Below, piece after piece: positions 1 through 8,454 of a DNA stretch of 43,980 bases; position 1 is the stretch's first letter; each line of letters opens with the position of its first letter. The DNA is from Chloroflexota bacterium. GTDB taxonomy: Bacteria > Chloroflexota > Limnocylindria > QHBO01. The DNA is taken from the NCBI GenBank assembly GCA_024636135.1, contig JAGXHP010000046.1, positions 1 through 43,980 on the forward strand. Reading direction: 5' to 3'. The notes below the pieces were generated by a model. The model searched no databases. It saw nothing but the letters and a program-made list of their open reading frames with translations, and had not been told where the DNA came from. Both the position numbers and the translations under genes were made by a program.

Positions 1-242
1 AGGTGGCGCGTCGACTCGTCGGCCTTCATCGCGGCGAGCGTCTCGTAGCCGTCGAGCTCGGGCATGATGACGTCCAGCAGGACGATATCGATGGCGTCGA
101 CGTGTGCCCGCACCAAATCCAGGGCCTCGAGCCCGTTCTCGGCTTCGAGCACCTCCAGGCCGAGTGCGGTCAGCTGACGGGCCAGGACAAGGCGATTGAC
201 GCGACTGTCGTCGACGATGAGCGCGATGCCGGAGTCGGTCAT
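1..242 (-). CDS. Response regulator receiver protein (3' end outside window)
   Basis: A CheY-like receiver domain, last gene of a three-gene phosphorelay operon; only the first 80 residues are in the window. Reading from the ATG at 242, the acidic pair Asp11-Asp12 falls after the first beta strand. The phospho-acceptor is Asp57, in a hydrophobic strand followed by the usual M-P-E-L-D-G turn. The start overlaps the stop of the upstream Hpt gene by four bases (ATGA at 239-242), so translation is probably coupled. The natural role is to receive a phosphoryl group from the Hpt protein or the upstream hybrid kinase. What follows the receiver domain (an output domain such as GGDEF, or nothing) lies off the left edge and cannot be known here. 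Confidence 0.85.
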   Translation of the reverse strand, partial: MTDSGIALIVDDSRVNRLVLARQLTALGLEVLEAENGLEALDLVRAHVDAIDIVLLDVIMPELDGYETLAAMKADESTRH

Positions 243-613
243 GCGCCGCCTTCGGCCACCCAGGCCCGAAGCGCCTCGGATGTGGTGGTCCACTCGTCGT
301 GCACGCGCTTTGCGGCATCTTCCCCGGCGCCAGCCAGCGATCCGCTGCGTGCGGTCAGCTCGAGCTCGCGGGCCGTTGCGGCGAGGCGAGAGGCGCCAAG
401 GGTTGCGCTGCTCGACTTGAGGGTGTGGGCGGGCCGGACGAGTGCTTCGGTATCCCCGGCGGCGACGGCCGCGTCGATTGCTTCGACGTGGCTGGCGCTG
501 TCCGCGAGGTACGCCTCGATCAGCTCGACGACGAAGTCTCGGTCCCCCTCCACGGAGGCCAGGAGCTCGTCAAGCACAGTTGCGTCCAGCGTCGCGCTGT
601 CAGGTTCGCTCAT
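239..613 (-). CDS. Hpt (histidine phosphotransfer) protein
   Basis: A 124-residue protein with a single Hpt domain. The phosphorylatable histidine is His63 in the motif A-H-T-L-K-S-S-S, followed by a Gly and the amphipathic helices of the four-helix bundle. Hpt modules shuttle phosphoryl groups between the receiver domain of a hybrid kinase and a downstream response regulator. This gene sits exactly between such genes, with ATGA overlaps at both ends (610-613 with the kinase, 239-242 with the regulator). That arrangement supports a dedicated His-Asp-His-Asp phosphorelay. No membrane segment is present, so it should act in the cytosol. The domain call is firm; partner specificity is inferred from gene order. 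Confidence 0.92.
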   Translation of the reverse strand: MSEPDSATLDATVLDELLASVEGDRDFVVELIEAYLADSASHVEAIDAAVAAGDTEALVRPAHTLKSSSATLGASRLAATARELELTARSGSLAGAGEDAAKRVHDEWTTTSEALRAWVAEGGA

Positions 614-3600
614 CGGCTCTGTCCCTTCGTTGCTGCGGACGACCTCGGAGCGCGTGCCAGGGCTGCTTGTAGCTCCGCCGGTCGGATCGGCTTGCTGATG
701 TAATCATTCATGCCGGCGGCCAGGCAGGCCTCGCGGTCGCCGGCCATCGCATTGGCCGTCATGGCAATGATCCAGACATCCTGGCCGGGCAGCTCGGCGC
801 GGATGCGGCGCGTTGCTCCAAGCCCGTCGAGCTCTGGCATCTGAACGTCCATCAGCACCACGTCGAAATCCTCGCGCTGCACGGCTTCGAGGGCCTGGAT
901 GCCGTCCTCGGCCAGCTCCGCCACGTAGCTGAATTGCTTCAGCAGGCGTGTCGCAAGCTTCTGGTTCACCGGGTTGTCCTCGGCGAGGAGGATCCGGAGG
1001 GGGTGCCGTTCACCGAGCGGCGACCCATCCGCCTCGACCGGAGCCCGGGCCGGAGTCTCGACCGACGCGCCGAGCAGGATGGTCGCGACGGTGTCATGAA
1101 GCGCGGACGGTTTCACGGGCTTGGCGAGCCAGGCTGAGATCGCGGTGCTCTCGCGGTCTCGAACGCCGATCGACGAGAGGATCACCACCGGAATGTTGCC
1201 GGAACCGTTGTCGCGGACCCGGCTGATCGCCTCCGCCAGCTCCAACCCGTCAAGCTCGGGCATGAGGAGATCGAAGAGGGCGATATCGAAGTGCTGTCCG
1301 CCTTGAATCCATTCGAGCGCGGCGGTCGGGTCGCCCGTTTCCCGAGGAACCATCCCCCACCGTGCCGTCTGCGCCACCAGGATTCGCCGATTCGTCGCAT
1401 TGTCGTCCACGATGAGGACCGATCGCCCGCTGAGATCTGCGTCGATCCTGGTCGGCCGACTGGCAGCCACCGCGTCGTCTGCCGCAACCGGCATGTTGAC
1501 CACGAGGTGGAATGCACTCCCCTCCCCCGCCACCCCGCTGCTCTCCGCCGTGAGCGAGCCGTCCATGAGCTCAGCGAGGCGTCGACTGATCGCGAGGCCG
1601 AGGCCGGTGCCGCCGTACCGTCGGGCAATCGAGGCGTCGACCTGGGTGAAGGATTGGAACAGCTTGCCGATCTTGTCCGCCGGAATGCCGATGCCGGTGT
1701 CACGGACGTCAACGCGCAGCTCGCAGCGGTCCTGGCGACGCCGGCCGTGGGTGGCCACCACGGCTCCACTGACGCTGACGACCACCTCGCCATGTTCGGT
1801 GAACTTCAGCGAGTTGGAGAGCAGGTTGAGAATCACCTGCCGCAGCCGGCCGGCATCGCCGATGAGATTCGCGGGCAGATCGTCGTCGATGGCGTAGATG
1901 AGCTCGAGGCCCTTTGCCGCAGCGGCGGGGGCCAGGATATCCAGCGACGCCTCGATGGCATCGCGGAGCACGAACGGCGTGCTCTCGAGCTCGACGCGAC
2001 CGGCCTCGATCTTCGAGAAGTCCAGCACGTCGTTGATGATCGTGAGCAGGGCGTCGCCCGACGTCCGGATGGTCTCCGCGAAATCGCGCTGCTCGTCATC
2101 CAGCTGGGTGTCGAGCAGCAGGCCACTCATGCCGATCACCGCATTGAGCGGCGTTCGGATCTCGTGGCTCATGGCGGCCAGGAAGCTGCTCTTCGCCTCA
2201 TTCGCCTGTTCGGCGACGGCCTTCGACTCGGTCGCATCGGTGAACAGACGGGCGTTCTGCAAGGCGATCGCCGCCTGCTGGGAGAGGCCGGTCAGGAAGC
2301 TGAGATCGGCGCCCGTGAAGGCATGCTGAACGGTGTCGCGCCACACCGCGAGCACGCCGACCACCTCCCCCTGCACGATGAGGGGTGCGGCCATCAGCCG
2401 TCCGTCCTCGTCGCCTGTTCCGGCAATGTGCTCGGTGCGATCATCGAGCGACGTGCTGTTCACGACTTCCGCGTCGCCGGTGAGGGCAACGGTTCCGATG
2501 ATGCCCTTGCCGCGCGTCACCGGATCGGCCCTGACTTCGTCTGCGATCGCACCGACGGCGATGACGCCCTCGAGCGTCTCACCGTCCTCACGAGGCAGGT
2601 AGAGCGCACTGGTGTCCGCGTCGAGAAGGGTCTGCGCGCGGTTCGCGATCAGCTCGAGGACAACGGACAGCTCGAGCGTGGATGACATCTCGCGGCCCAC
2701 ATCGGCGAGAGCGGCCATCTCCTCGGCCCGGCGGCGCGTCTCGGCATACAGCCGCGCGTTCTGGACGGCCACTCCCACGTTGGCCGCGATGGTGGCGAGC
2801 AGGCGAGCATCGGACTCCGTGAATCTGCCCTCGTGCGTCGTGCTCTGCACACTGATGACCCCGATGGCCCGGTCACCGGTGAGGATGGGAACTCCCAGCC
2901 ACGATTTGGCGAGCGTACCGGTCCCTCGCTGGCCGAGCGTTGCCCAGTCCGCCTCATTGTTGAGCAGCAACGTCTCGCGGCGCTCGATCACGCGCGAGGT
3001 CAGCCCCTCGCCGAGGGTGAGTGGCTCCTGCTCCTGGGTCGCACCTTGTTCGACGTAGTACGGGAAGTCCACGCGGCTCGCCTCTTCGTCGAGGAGCGCC
3101 ACGAACGCGATATCGGCCTCGAAGGCCTCGCGGGCCCGCTCCCCGACCACGGCGAGGAGGGGTCCGACCTCCATCTGCGCGGTGATCGCCTCCCCGATGT
3201 CATTGATCGTGCCGAGCTCCCCGACACGGCGGCGCGTCTCATCGAGCAGGCGCCCCGTCCGCAGCGCGACGCTCAGGCTCGCGGCGATGGTCGTGACCAG
3301 CGAGACGTCCCGCTCGTCGAAGGCGTATTCACGATCGAGGTTCTGGAGAGAGATGGTGCCGAGAATCTCGTCGCCCAGGCCGATCGGCGCGAAGATCGCA
3401 GACCGAGCCGGCTCGCCGAGAAGCTGGGCTGGCTGGCCGAGCTCGCTCGCGCGAGCTTCGAGGTCGTGGCTGACGAGCAGCGGCTCGCGCGTCTCGAGCA
3501 CGTGCTTGCGGAACCCCATGACGGGGATGGGATGGTCCGGTATCCGCACGCCGCGCTCGATGCCGAACGGGAAGTGCATGACTCCCTCGGCCTGGTCGAA

Positions 3601-6531
3601 GATGGCGATGTCCACCACGTGGGTGTCGAAGACGTCGCTTGCCCGCTCCCCAACCAGCTCGTACATCGCCTTGATGTCGAGCTCGGACGCCAGGCCGCGC
3701 TGAATGCTGTTCACGATCGCGAGCTCGCCGGCACGACGCTTTGTCTCGTCAAACAGTCGCGCGTTCTCGAGCGCAACGCTCAGGCTGGCGGCGAGCGTGG
3801 TGATCAGCCGGATGTCCCCATCGCCGAAGGCATCGGTGCGATCCAGGTTCTGGAGTGAGATGCGACCTCGGACTTCGCCACCGGAAATGAGGGGCGCGAT
3901 GAGCAACGCCTTGGCCGGCTCACCCTGGATGGTGGGTATCAACTTCAGACTCTGCTCCCAGGCTGAGACGTCGCTCACGTGGATGACCTGTCGGGTTCGG
4001 ATCACCTCGTCGGTCAGTGGTGATCCGTCGATCGGCGTGGGATCGTCGGGCAGGCGCTCGCCACGCTCGATCGTGTACGGATAGCGCACGAGGCCCGCGT
4101 CGCGATCGATGATCCCGATGTCAACCACCTGTGCGTCGAAGATCTCGCGGATCTTCTCGCCGACCAGCTCGTACATTGCCTGCATCTCGAGGTTCTGGGC
4201 GAGTCCTTCCTGGACGCTGTTGATGATCGCCAGCTCCGCGGCCCGTTCGTCTGTCTCGGTGAGCAGGCGCTTCGTTTCGTCGAACAGCCGCGCGTTCTCG
4301 AGGGCCACGCTCAGGCTTGAGGCGAGGGTCGACAAGAGGCGCACATCGCCATCGGAGAACGCACCTACACGGTCCAGATTCTGGAGAGAGATGCGACCCC
4401 GCACCTCGCCACCGCCCATCAGGGGAGCCATGAGCACGGATCTCGCCGGCTCGCCCTGGTGAACCTGGTTGGCGAGGTCTTCGCCCATCCAGGACATGAC
4501 GTCGTTCAGAAGCACCGGTTGTCGCTGTCGGAGGAGCTCCTGCGTCAGCTTCGAGCCCTCGATCGGCGTTGGTTTGTCCGGGTAGCGGATGCCACGCTCG
4601 ATCGTATACGGATACCGAACCACGCCCGCCTCGTGATCGATCATCCCGATGTCGACCACCTGCGCGTCGAAGATGTCGCGGATCTTGTCACCGACGAGGT
4701 CGTACATGGCCTGCATGTCGAGGTTCTCGGCCAGGCCGCGCTGCACGCTGTTGATGATCGCGAGTTCCGCTGCTCGTTCGTCGGTCTCGGTGAGCAGGCG
4801 CTTCGTTTCGTCGAACAGCCGCGCATTCTCGAGTGCCACGCTCAGGCTCGATGCAAGCGTCGACAGCAGGCGCATGTCCCGCTCCGAGTAGGCATCGGTG
4901 CGGTCGAGGTTTTGAAGCGAGATCCGACCGCGCACGTCGCCGCCGCCCATGAGCGGGGCAAACAGCGCTGATCTCGGGCGCTCGCCCTGCACGATGAGCG
5001 GCAAGGCCTGCTCCTGGGTCCAGGCGTCAAAGTCGCTGATCAGGATCGGCTCTCGCGTGCGAATGAGCTGGTTCGTCGTCGCGGATTCGCCGAGGGCAGT
5101 GGGTTCGTCCGGCAGCCGGACCCCACGTTCGATCGTGTAGGGATAGCGCATGACGCCGGCGTTGGCGTCGATGATCCCGATGTCCACGACCTGGGCGTCG
5201 AAGATCTCCCGGATCTTTTCGCCCACCAGGTCGTACATCGCCTGCATCTCGAGGTTCTCGGCAAGACCCTCCTGGACGCTGTTGATGATGGCAAGTTCGG
5301 CAGCACGCTCGTCCGTCTCGACCAGCAGGCGCCGCGTCTCCTCGAACAGGCGCGCATTCTCGATCGCACCTCCCATGCTCGACGCGAGCGTTGCGAGCAG
5401 GCGTTCGTCGGCCTCGCTGAAAGCATCGGGCTTCTCGTGCTCCAGGTTCACGACCCCGAGCACCCGACCGCTGGCGAGGATCGGGACGCCGAGCCACGAC
5501 ACGCTGCTCTCGTCGTCCCCGGCGTAGCGTGCCACGGTGATCGGGCTATGGGCCGCCATTTCCTCCGCAGAGCCAAGGCGCAGGGGTCGCTGCGTGCGGA
5601 TCACGTGCGAGGTCAACCCCGGGCCGAGCTCGAACGGCTCGACGGGCACTGGCGTGCCTCGGTCGTACGAATATGGGAATGACAGGATGTTGGTCGCGGG
5701 ATCGTAGAGCGAGACGCCGACCGAGTCCGATTCGAAGACCGCCGCGATGCGGTCGCCGACAAGATCGATGATGCCGGCGAAGTCGAGCCTGTTCGCGAGG
5801 CCCAGCCCGATCTCGTTGATGAGCGCGAGCTCCTCGTTGCGCTGGCGCGTCTCCTCGATGGCTCGGACACGTGTCAGGGCCGTAGCAATGTGCTGGGCAA
5901 CGAAGGTCAGGAGCTCCAGGTCCCTGGTGGAGTGACGGCGATCCTCGCGGTAGCTCTGGATGACCACCGCGCCGATCGTCTGTCCCTCGGACCGCAGCGG
6001 CGAGCCCATCCAATCGACGCCGCTGACTCCGAGCATCTCCGCCTCGCCTCGCTCGACGATCTTCTCGTATTCGTCGCGCGTGAGCAGAACGGGCTCTCCC
6101 ATTCGCAGCAGGTATCCGGTCAGGCCGGCAGCCTGCCCAGAGCCAAGGGGTTCCCACCGATTCGGGTCGGGGATGTCGAGGTCGACCTCGTCGCGGTAGA
6201 ACGCGAAGTTGATCGCGTTACGGCGATCGTCGTACAGGGCGATGTAGAAATTGTCGGCGTACATCAGCTCGCCGACAATCCCGTGGATCGCCTCGTAAAA
6301 CGAGGGCATGTCCTGGGCCGCGCTCGCGGTCTCGGCGATGCGGTACAGGGCCGCCTGCATCCGCTCGCCGGACTCGGTCTCCGCGAGTCGCGCCTCGAGC
6401 TCCGCGATCCGCCGCTGTGCCACGGCCAGGTCGTCGCCGACCGTCTCGGATGGGGACGTCTTCCGGGTGGCGGCTATGGAACGACCCTCCTGCAGTTCAC
6501 GGGCGACGGGATTCGGCCGTGCGGCGGACAT
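610..6531 (-). CDS. Giant cytosolic hybrid sensor histidine kinase with eight GAF domains and two receiver domains
   Basis: A 1,973-residue protein. A short coiled-coil N-terminus (about 33-60) is followed by eight GAF-type sensor domains (roughly 57-225, 235-400, 415-590, 592-767, 769-940, 942-1105, 1110-1270, 1280-1430). Then come a HisKA dimerisation domain with the phospho-accepting His1456 in M-S-H-E-I-R-T-P, and an HATPase domain (about 1555-1675) with N-box, D-T-G-I-G-I-P and G-T-G-L-G-L-A-I. Two receiver domains follow, with acceptors Asp1754 and Asp1895. No transmembrane helix is visible, so the signal is likely an internal small molecule or redox cue. GAFs 3 to 6 are close copies of each other (see repeat entry). 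It is the first gene of the operon with Hpt and response regulator. The ligand cannot be predicted. Confidence 0.95.
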   Translation of the reverse strand: MSAARPNPVARELQEGRSIAATRKTSPSETVGDDLAVAQRRIAELEARLAETESGERMQAALYRIAETASAAQDMPSFYEAIHGIVGELMYADNFYIALYDDRRNAINFAFYRDEVDLDIPDPNRWEPLGSGQAAGLTGYLLRMGEPVLLTRDEYEKIVERGEAEMLGVSGVDWMGSPLRSEGQTIGAVVIQSYREDRRHSTRDLELLTFVAQHIATALTRVRAIEETRQRNEELALINEIGLGLANRLDFAGIIDLVGDRIAAVFESDSVGVSLYDPATNILSFPYSYDRGTPVPVEPFELGPGLTSHVIRTQRPLRLGSAEEMAAHSPITVARYAGDDESSVSWLGVPILASGRVLGVVNLEHEKPDAFSEADERLLATLASSMGGAIENARLFEETRRLLVETDERAAELAIINSVQEGLAENLEMQAMYDLVGEKIREIFDAQVVDIGIIDANAGVMRYPYTIERGVRLPDEPTALGESATTNQLIRTREPILISDFDAWTQEQALPLIVQGERPRSALFAPLMGGGDVRGRISLQNLDRTDAYSERDMRLLSTLASSLSVALENARLFDETKRLLTETDERAAELAIINSVQRGLAENLDMQAMYDLVGDKIRDIFDAQVVDIGMIDHEAGVVRYPYTIERGIRYPDKPTPIEGSKLTQELLRQRQPVLLNDVMSWMGEDLANQVHQGEPARSVLMAPLMGGGEVRGRISLQNLDRVGAFSDGDVRLLSTLASSLSVALENARLFDETKRLLTETDERAAELAIINSVQEGLAQNLEMQAMYELVGEKIREIFDAQVVDIGIIDRDAGLVRYPYTIERGERLPDDPTPIDGSPLTDEVIRTRQVIHVSDVSAWEQSLKLIPTIQGEPAKALLIAPLISGGEVRGRISLQNLDRTDAFGDGDIRLITTLAASLSVALENARLFDETKRRAGELAIVNSIQRGLASELDIKAMYELVGERASDVFDTHVVDIAIFDQAEGVMHFPFGIERGVRIPDHPIPVMGFRKHVLETREPLLVSHDLEARASELGQPAQLLGEPARSAIFAPIGLGDEILGTISLQNLDREYAFDERDVSLVTTIAASLSVALRTGRLLDETRRRVGELGTINDIGEAITAQMEVGPLLAVVGERAREAFEADIAFVALLDEEASRVDFPYYVEQGATQEQEPLTLGEGLTSRVIERRETLLLNNEADWATLGQRGTGTLAKSWLGVPILTGDRAIGVISVQSTTHEGRFTESDARLLATIAANVGVAVQNARLYAETRRRAEEMAALADVGREMSSTLELSVVLELIANRAQTLLDADTSALYLPREDGETLEGVIAVGAIADEVRADPVTRGKGIIGTVALTGDAEVVNSTSLDDRTEHIAGTGDEDGRLMAAPLIVQGEVVGVLAVWRDTVQHAFTGADLSFLTGLSQQAAIALQNARLFTDATESKAVAEQANEAKSSFLAAMSHEIRTPLNAVIGMSGLLLDTQLDDEQRDFAETIRTSGDALLTIINDVLDFSKIEAGRVELESTPFVLRDAIEASLDILAPAAAAKGLELIYAIDDDLPANLIGDAGRLRQVILNLLSNSLKFTEHGEVVVSVSGAVVATHGRRRQDRCELRVDVRDTGIGIPADKIGKLFQSFTQVDASIARRYGGTGLGLAISRRLAELMDGSLTAESSGVAGEGSAFHLVVNMPVAADDAVAASRPTRIDADLSGRSVLIVDDNATNRRILVAQTARWGMVPRETGDPTAALEWIQGGQHFDIALFDLLMPELDGLELAEAISRVRDNGSGNIPVVILSSIGVRDRESTAISAWLAKPVKPSALHDTVATILLGASVETPARAPVEADGSPLGERHPLRILLAEDNPVNQKLATRLLKQFSYVAELAEDGIQALEAVQREDFDVVLMDVQMPELDGLGATRRIRAELPGQDVWIIAMTANAMAGDREACLAAGMNDYISKPIRPAELQAALARAPRSSAATKGQSR
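3625..5330 (-). repeat. Tandem GAF-coding repeats inside the hybrid kinase gene
   Basis: The segment encoding GAF3, GAF4 and GAF5 repeats with a period of exactly 531 nt (177 codons). The shared stretch encoding F-D-A-Q-V-V-D-I-G starts at 5197, 4666 and 4135, and a fourth, more diverged copy (F-D-T-H-V-V-D-I-A) lies 510 nt further on, at 3625. The linker between modules (L-A-I-I-N-S-V-Q, then N-A-R-L-F-D-E-T-K-R) is nearly identical at DNA level between copies. This points to recent tandem duplication of the sensor module within the gene. Confidence 0.85.
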
Positions 6532-6630
6532 TGTGCGCGAAGCACGAGGCGGCGTCGAGAGATATTCGCCCGGCGCCGACGGCGGCCAGCGCGCGGCCTG
6601 GGCCGCGGAAACCGCATTTGTCCGCCCCGC
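6532..6630 (-). other. Pirin to kinase intergenic spacer
   Basis: A 99-base gap between the pirin stop and the kinase start. It contains a short strong GC hairpin (C-G-C-G-G-C stem, four-base loop, near 6586-6601) that could terminate or process the pirin transcript, but no T-tract follows it. No convincing promoter for the kinase was found, so the kinase operon may be read from the pirin promoter or from a non-canonical one. Confidence 0.3.
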
Positions 6631-7635
6631 TCACTCCTCGGCGGCTCGCGCGTCGGATTCCACGACCGTCGTCGGCGCGCCGTGCACGGCCGGAATGCTC
6701 CCCAGGCGTCCCGCCTGATAGTCCTCGAACGCCTGCATGACCTCTTCGCGGGTGTTCATCACGAACGGTCCCGCCCATGCGACGGGTTCGCGGATCGGCC
6801 GTCCGCCGAGCACGAGAACGTCGAGGTTCGGCGTCCGGCTATCGGGGTTGGCTGTTGCGGCGATGCGCACCGCGTTCCCGGGCCCGAACACCGCCAGCTG
6901 GCCTGCTTCGATCTCGATCCGGTCCGGGCCGACGGTGCCGCGTCCACCGAGGACGTAGACCAGCGCGTTGTAGTCAGCCCGCCATGGCAGGTCGACCGTC
7001 GCGTCGGGGCTGAGCGTCGCGTGGACCAGCGTCATCGGCGTGGACGTCGAGCCCGGCCCGGTATAGCCGGCGAGCTCGCCGGCAATCACCCGGACCAGCG
7101 CACCGCCATCGGCGGAGGCAAGAAGGCCAACCTCACCGGCGCGGATGTCCTGGTAGCGCGGCGGCGACCACTTCTGTGCCGCGGGCAGGTTGACCCACAG
7201 CTGGATGCCGTGGAACAGCCCGCCGCTCACCACCAGCGCCTCCGGCGGCTTCTCGATGTGGAGGATCCCCGCGCCCGCAGTCATCCACTGGGTGTCCCCG
7301 TTCGTGATCACTCCCCCGCCTCCGTTCGAGTCGCTGTGCTCGAACGTGCCGTCCATCATGTAGGTCACGGTTTCGAACCCGCGATGCGGGTGCCACGGCG
7401 TGCCCTTCGGCTCCCCCGGGGCGTATTCGACCTCTCCCATCTGGTCCATGTGGATGAACGGGTCGAGGCTCGCCAGGTCCACGCCGTGGAACGCGCGGCG
7501 CACTGGGAACCCTTCGCCTTCGAAGCCGCGCGGCGCGAGGGTCCGGCTGATCACACCACGTGCCCGCGCGGTCGCCGGGTCCGGAAGCGGGATACGGGGA
7601 AGGACGGTGATGTCGTCGACGGTGATGGCAGGCAT
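6631..7635 (-). CDS. Pirin family protein (cupin fold)
   Basis: A 334-residue bicupin protein of the pirin family. The N-terminal cupin carries the metal-binding signature P-W-H-P-H-R-G-F-E-T with a second histidine in H-I-E-K-P. The C-terminal half has the pirin_C pattern, including V-L-G-G-R-P-I-R-E-P-V-A and F-V-M-N-T near the end. Pirins bind Fe(II); some act as quercetin 2,3-dioxygenases and others as redox or regulatory partners, so the substrate is open. The frame runs open to 7845, but the ATG at 7635 is chosen: family similarity begins there, and a promoter with a palindrome lies directly upstream and would place transcription initiation at or next to this ATG. The gene is monocistronic or leads into the kinase operon. 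Confidence 0.9.
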   Translation of the reverse strand: MPAITVDDITVLPRIPLPDPATARARGVISRTLAPRGFEGEGFPVRRAFHGVDLASLDPFIHMDQMGEVEYAPGEPKGTPWHPHRGFETVTYMMDGTFEHSDSNGGGGVITNGDTQWMTAGAGILHIEKPPEALVVSGGLFHGIQLWVNLPAAQKWSPPRYQDIRAGEVGLLASADGGALVRVIAGELAGYTGPGSTSTPMTLVHATLSPDATVDLPWRADYNALVYVLGGRGTVGPDRIEIEAGQLAVFGPGNAVRIAATANPDSRTPNLDVLVLGGRPIREPVAWAGPFVMNTREEVMQAFEDYQAGRLGSIPAVHGAPTTVVESDARAAEE

Positions 7636-7641
7636 GAGGTG

Positions 7642-7670
7642 AGTGTAGCAGATAGTTGCGAGTGCAACTA
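7642..7670 (-). promoter_or_regulatory. Pirin promoter overlapped by a perfect 18-bp operator-like palindrome
   Basis: Positions 7653-7670 form a perfect inverted repeat, TAGTTGC-4-GCAACTA. Read on the minus strand, TAGTTG (7665-7670) can serve as -35 and TACACT (7642-7647) as -10 with a 17-base spacer, so the palindrome covers the -35 and most of the spacer. Only six bases separate the -10 from the ATG, which predicts a leaderless or nearly leaderless mRNA. Operators of this size and symmetry suit dimeric winged-helix repressors such as MarR-family proteins; that regulator class is an inference, and no such gene lies in the window. Confidence 0.6.
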
Positions 7671-8077
7671 GCGCCCGCCACTCCCGCGGTAGAAGAATGG
7701 CTTCTCGGCGTGGACCGATACGGACCAGGCAAGGGCCAGGAGGCGGCGCTCGAGGTCGTCCGGGCGCCATAGCACCTTCACCGCCCGATGCCGGGTGCCG
7801 TCGAGCAGGGTCCGCCACACGAGATCCCGACGCTTGTCGGCCCACTCCTCGTGTCGATCGAGGTTGTCAGCCTCATCGACGAAGAACACGCGCCCATCGG
7901 GCGCCAGCAGCCCGGCCACAACGTCCCAGAAGTCCTCGAAGCGACTCCTCGGGACGTGGAAGAGGAAGAATCCGAAGAAGACCACGTCCCATGCGTGGGT
8001 CGCCTCGAGCGTGAAGGCATCGGCCTGTAGTACGTCACCTGCTCCTCGAGGACGCCACGCTCGTCCGGTCCGCTCAT
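7668..8077 (-). pseudogene. SAM-dependent methyltransferase remnant with internal deletion and frameshift
   Basis: The ATG at 8077 starts a typical N-terminus for a class I methyltransferase of the 'E-E-Q-V-T-Y-Y-R' type. After about 18 residues (near 8023) the frame is lost. In the next frame the sequence resumes deep inside the fold, with A-D-A-F-T-L, W-D-V-V-F-F-G-F-F-L-F-H-V-P, L-A-P-D-G-R-V-F-F-V-D-E and a normal C-terminus. The intervening 80-100 residues, including the glycine-rich SAM-binding motif I, are missing. I therefore read this as a decayed gene produced by an internal deletion. Its ATG overlaps the stop of the upstream membrane-protein gene (TGATG), so it was once part of the murC operon. 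Its stop codon lies inside the pirin operator palindrome. Confidence 0.75.
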
Positions 8078-8454
8078 CAGCGACGTTCGGCTGGCACCCC
8101 GAGCGTGACTGCGGCCGCAACCGTGGCGGTGGCAAGGGCCATCGCCTGCCCCGTGGTCAGCGCCGCGTCCCCGGCGAAGAGGGCCGTCGCGGCGCTCGGA
8201 ATCGCGCCGAGCACCACCGGGACCAGGGTCCAGCCGAGCACGAGCACGGTCGGGGCGGTCGCACCGGGGAGCCGCAGCATGCGGGTCGCGACCGCCGTGA
8301 GCACGCCGAGGAAGGCGGCAAGGAGGAGGATCAGGATGAGCGCGGGCTGATCGCGCGCTCCCGATGCCTCGACCAGGCCCACGACCCCCTGGTAGGCGAT
8401 CGCGACCGCAATCGCCAGGACGGCACCCAGAACGGCGGAGCGAGCGCCGATCAC
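8077..8454 (-). CDS. Small four-helix membrane protein of unknown function
   Basis: A 125-residue protein made almost entirely of four hydrophobic helices (about 6-28, 35-58, 67-95 and 102-120). No catalytic motif is visible and I do not recognise the family. The GTG start overlaps the murC stop by four bases (GTGA, 8451-8454), so it is almost certainly co-translated with murC, and its stop overlaps the start of the degenerate methyltransferase. Position after murC suggests an envelope role, but that is only context. The codon pattern and uninterrupted hydrophobicity support a real protein rather than a chance reading frame. Confidence 0.65.
   Translation of the reverse strand: MIGARSAVLGAVLAIAVAIAYQGVVGLVEASGARDQPALILILLLAAFLGVLTAVATRMLRLPGATAPTVLVLGWTLVPVVLGAIPSAATALFAGDAALTTGQAMALATATVAAAVTLGVPAERR

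Noticed and set aside
5890..7671. 593-codon plus-strand open frame opposite the kinase start and pirin
   Set aside because: It spans two unrelated minus-strand genes and the promoter between them, with shadow-type composition.
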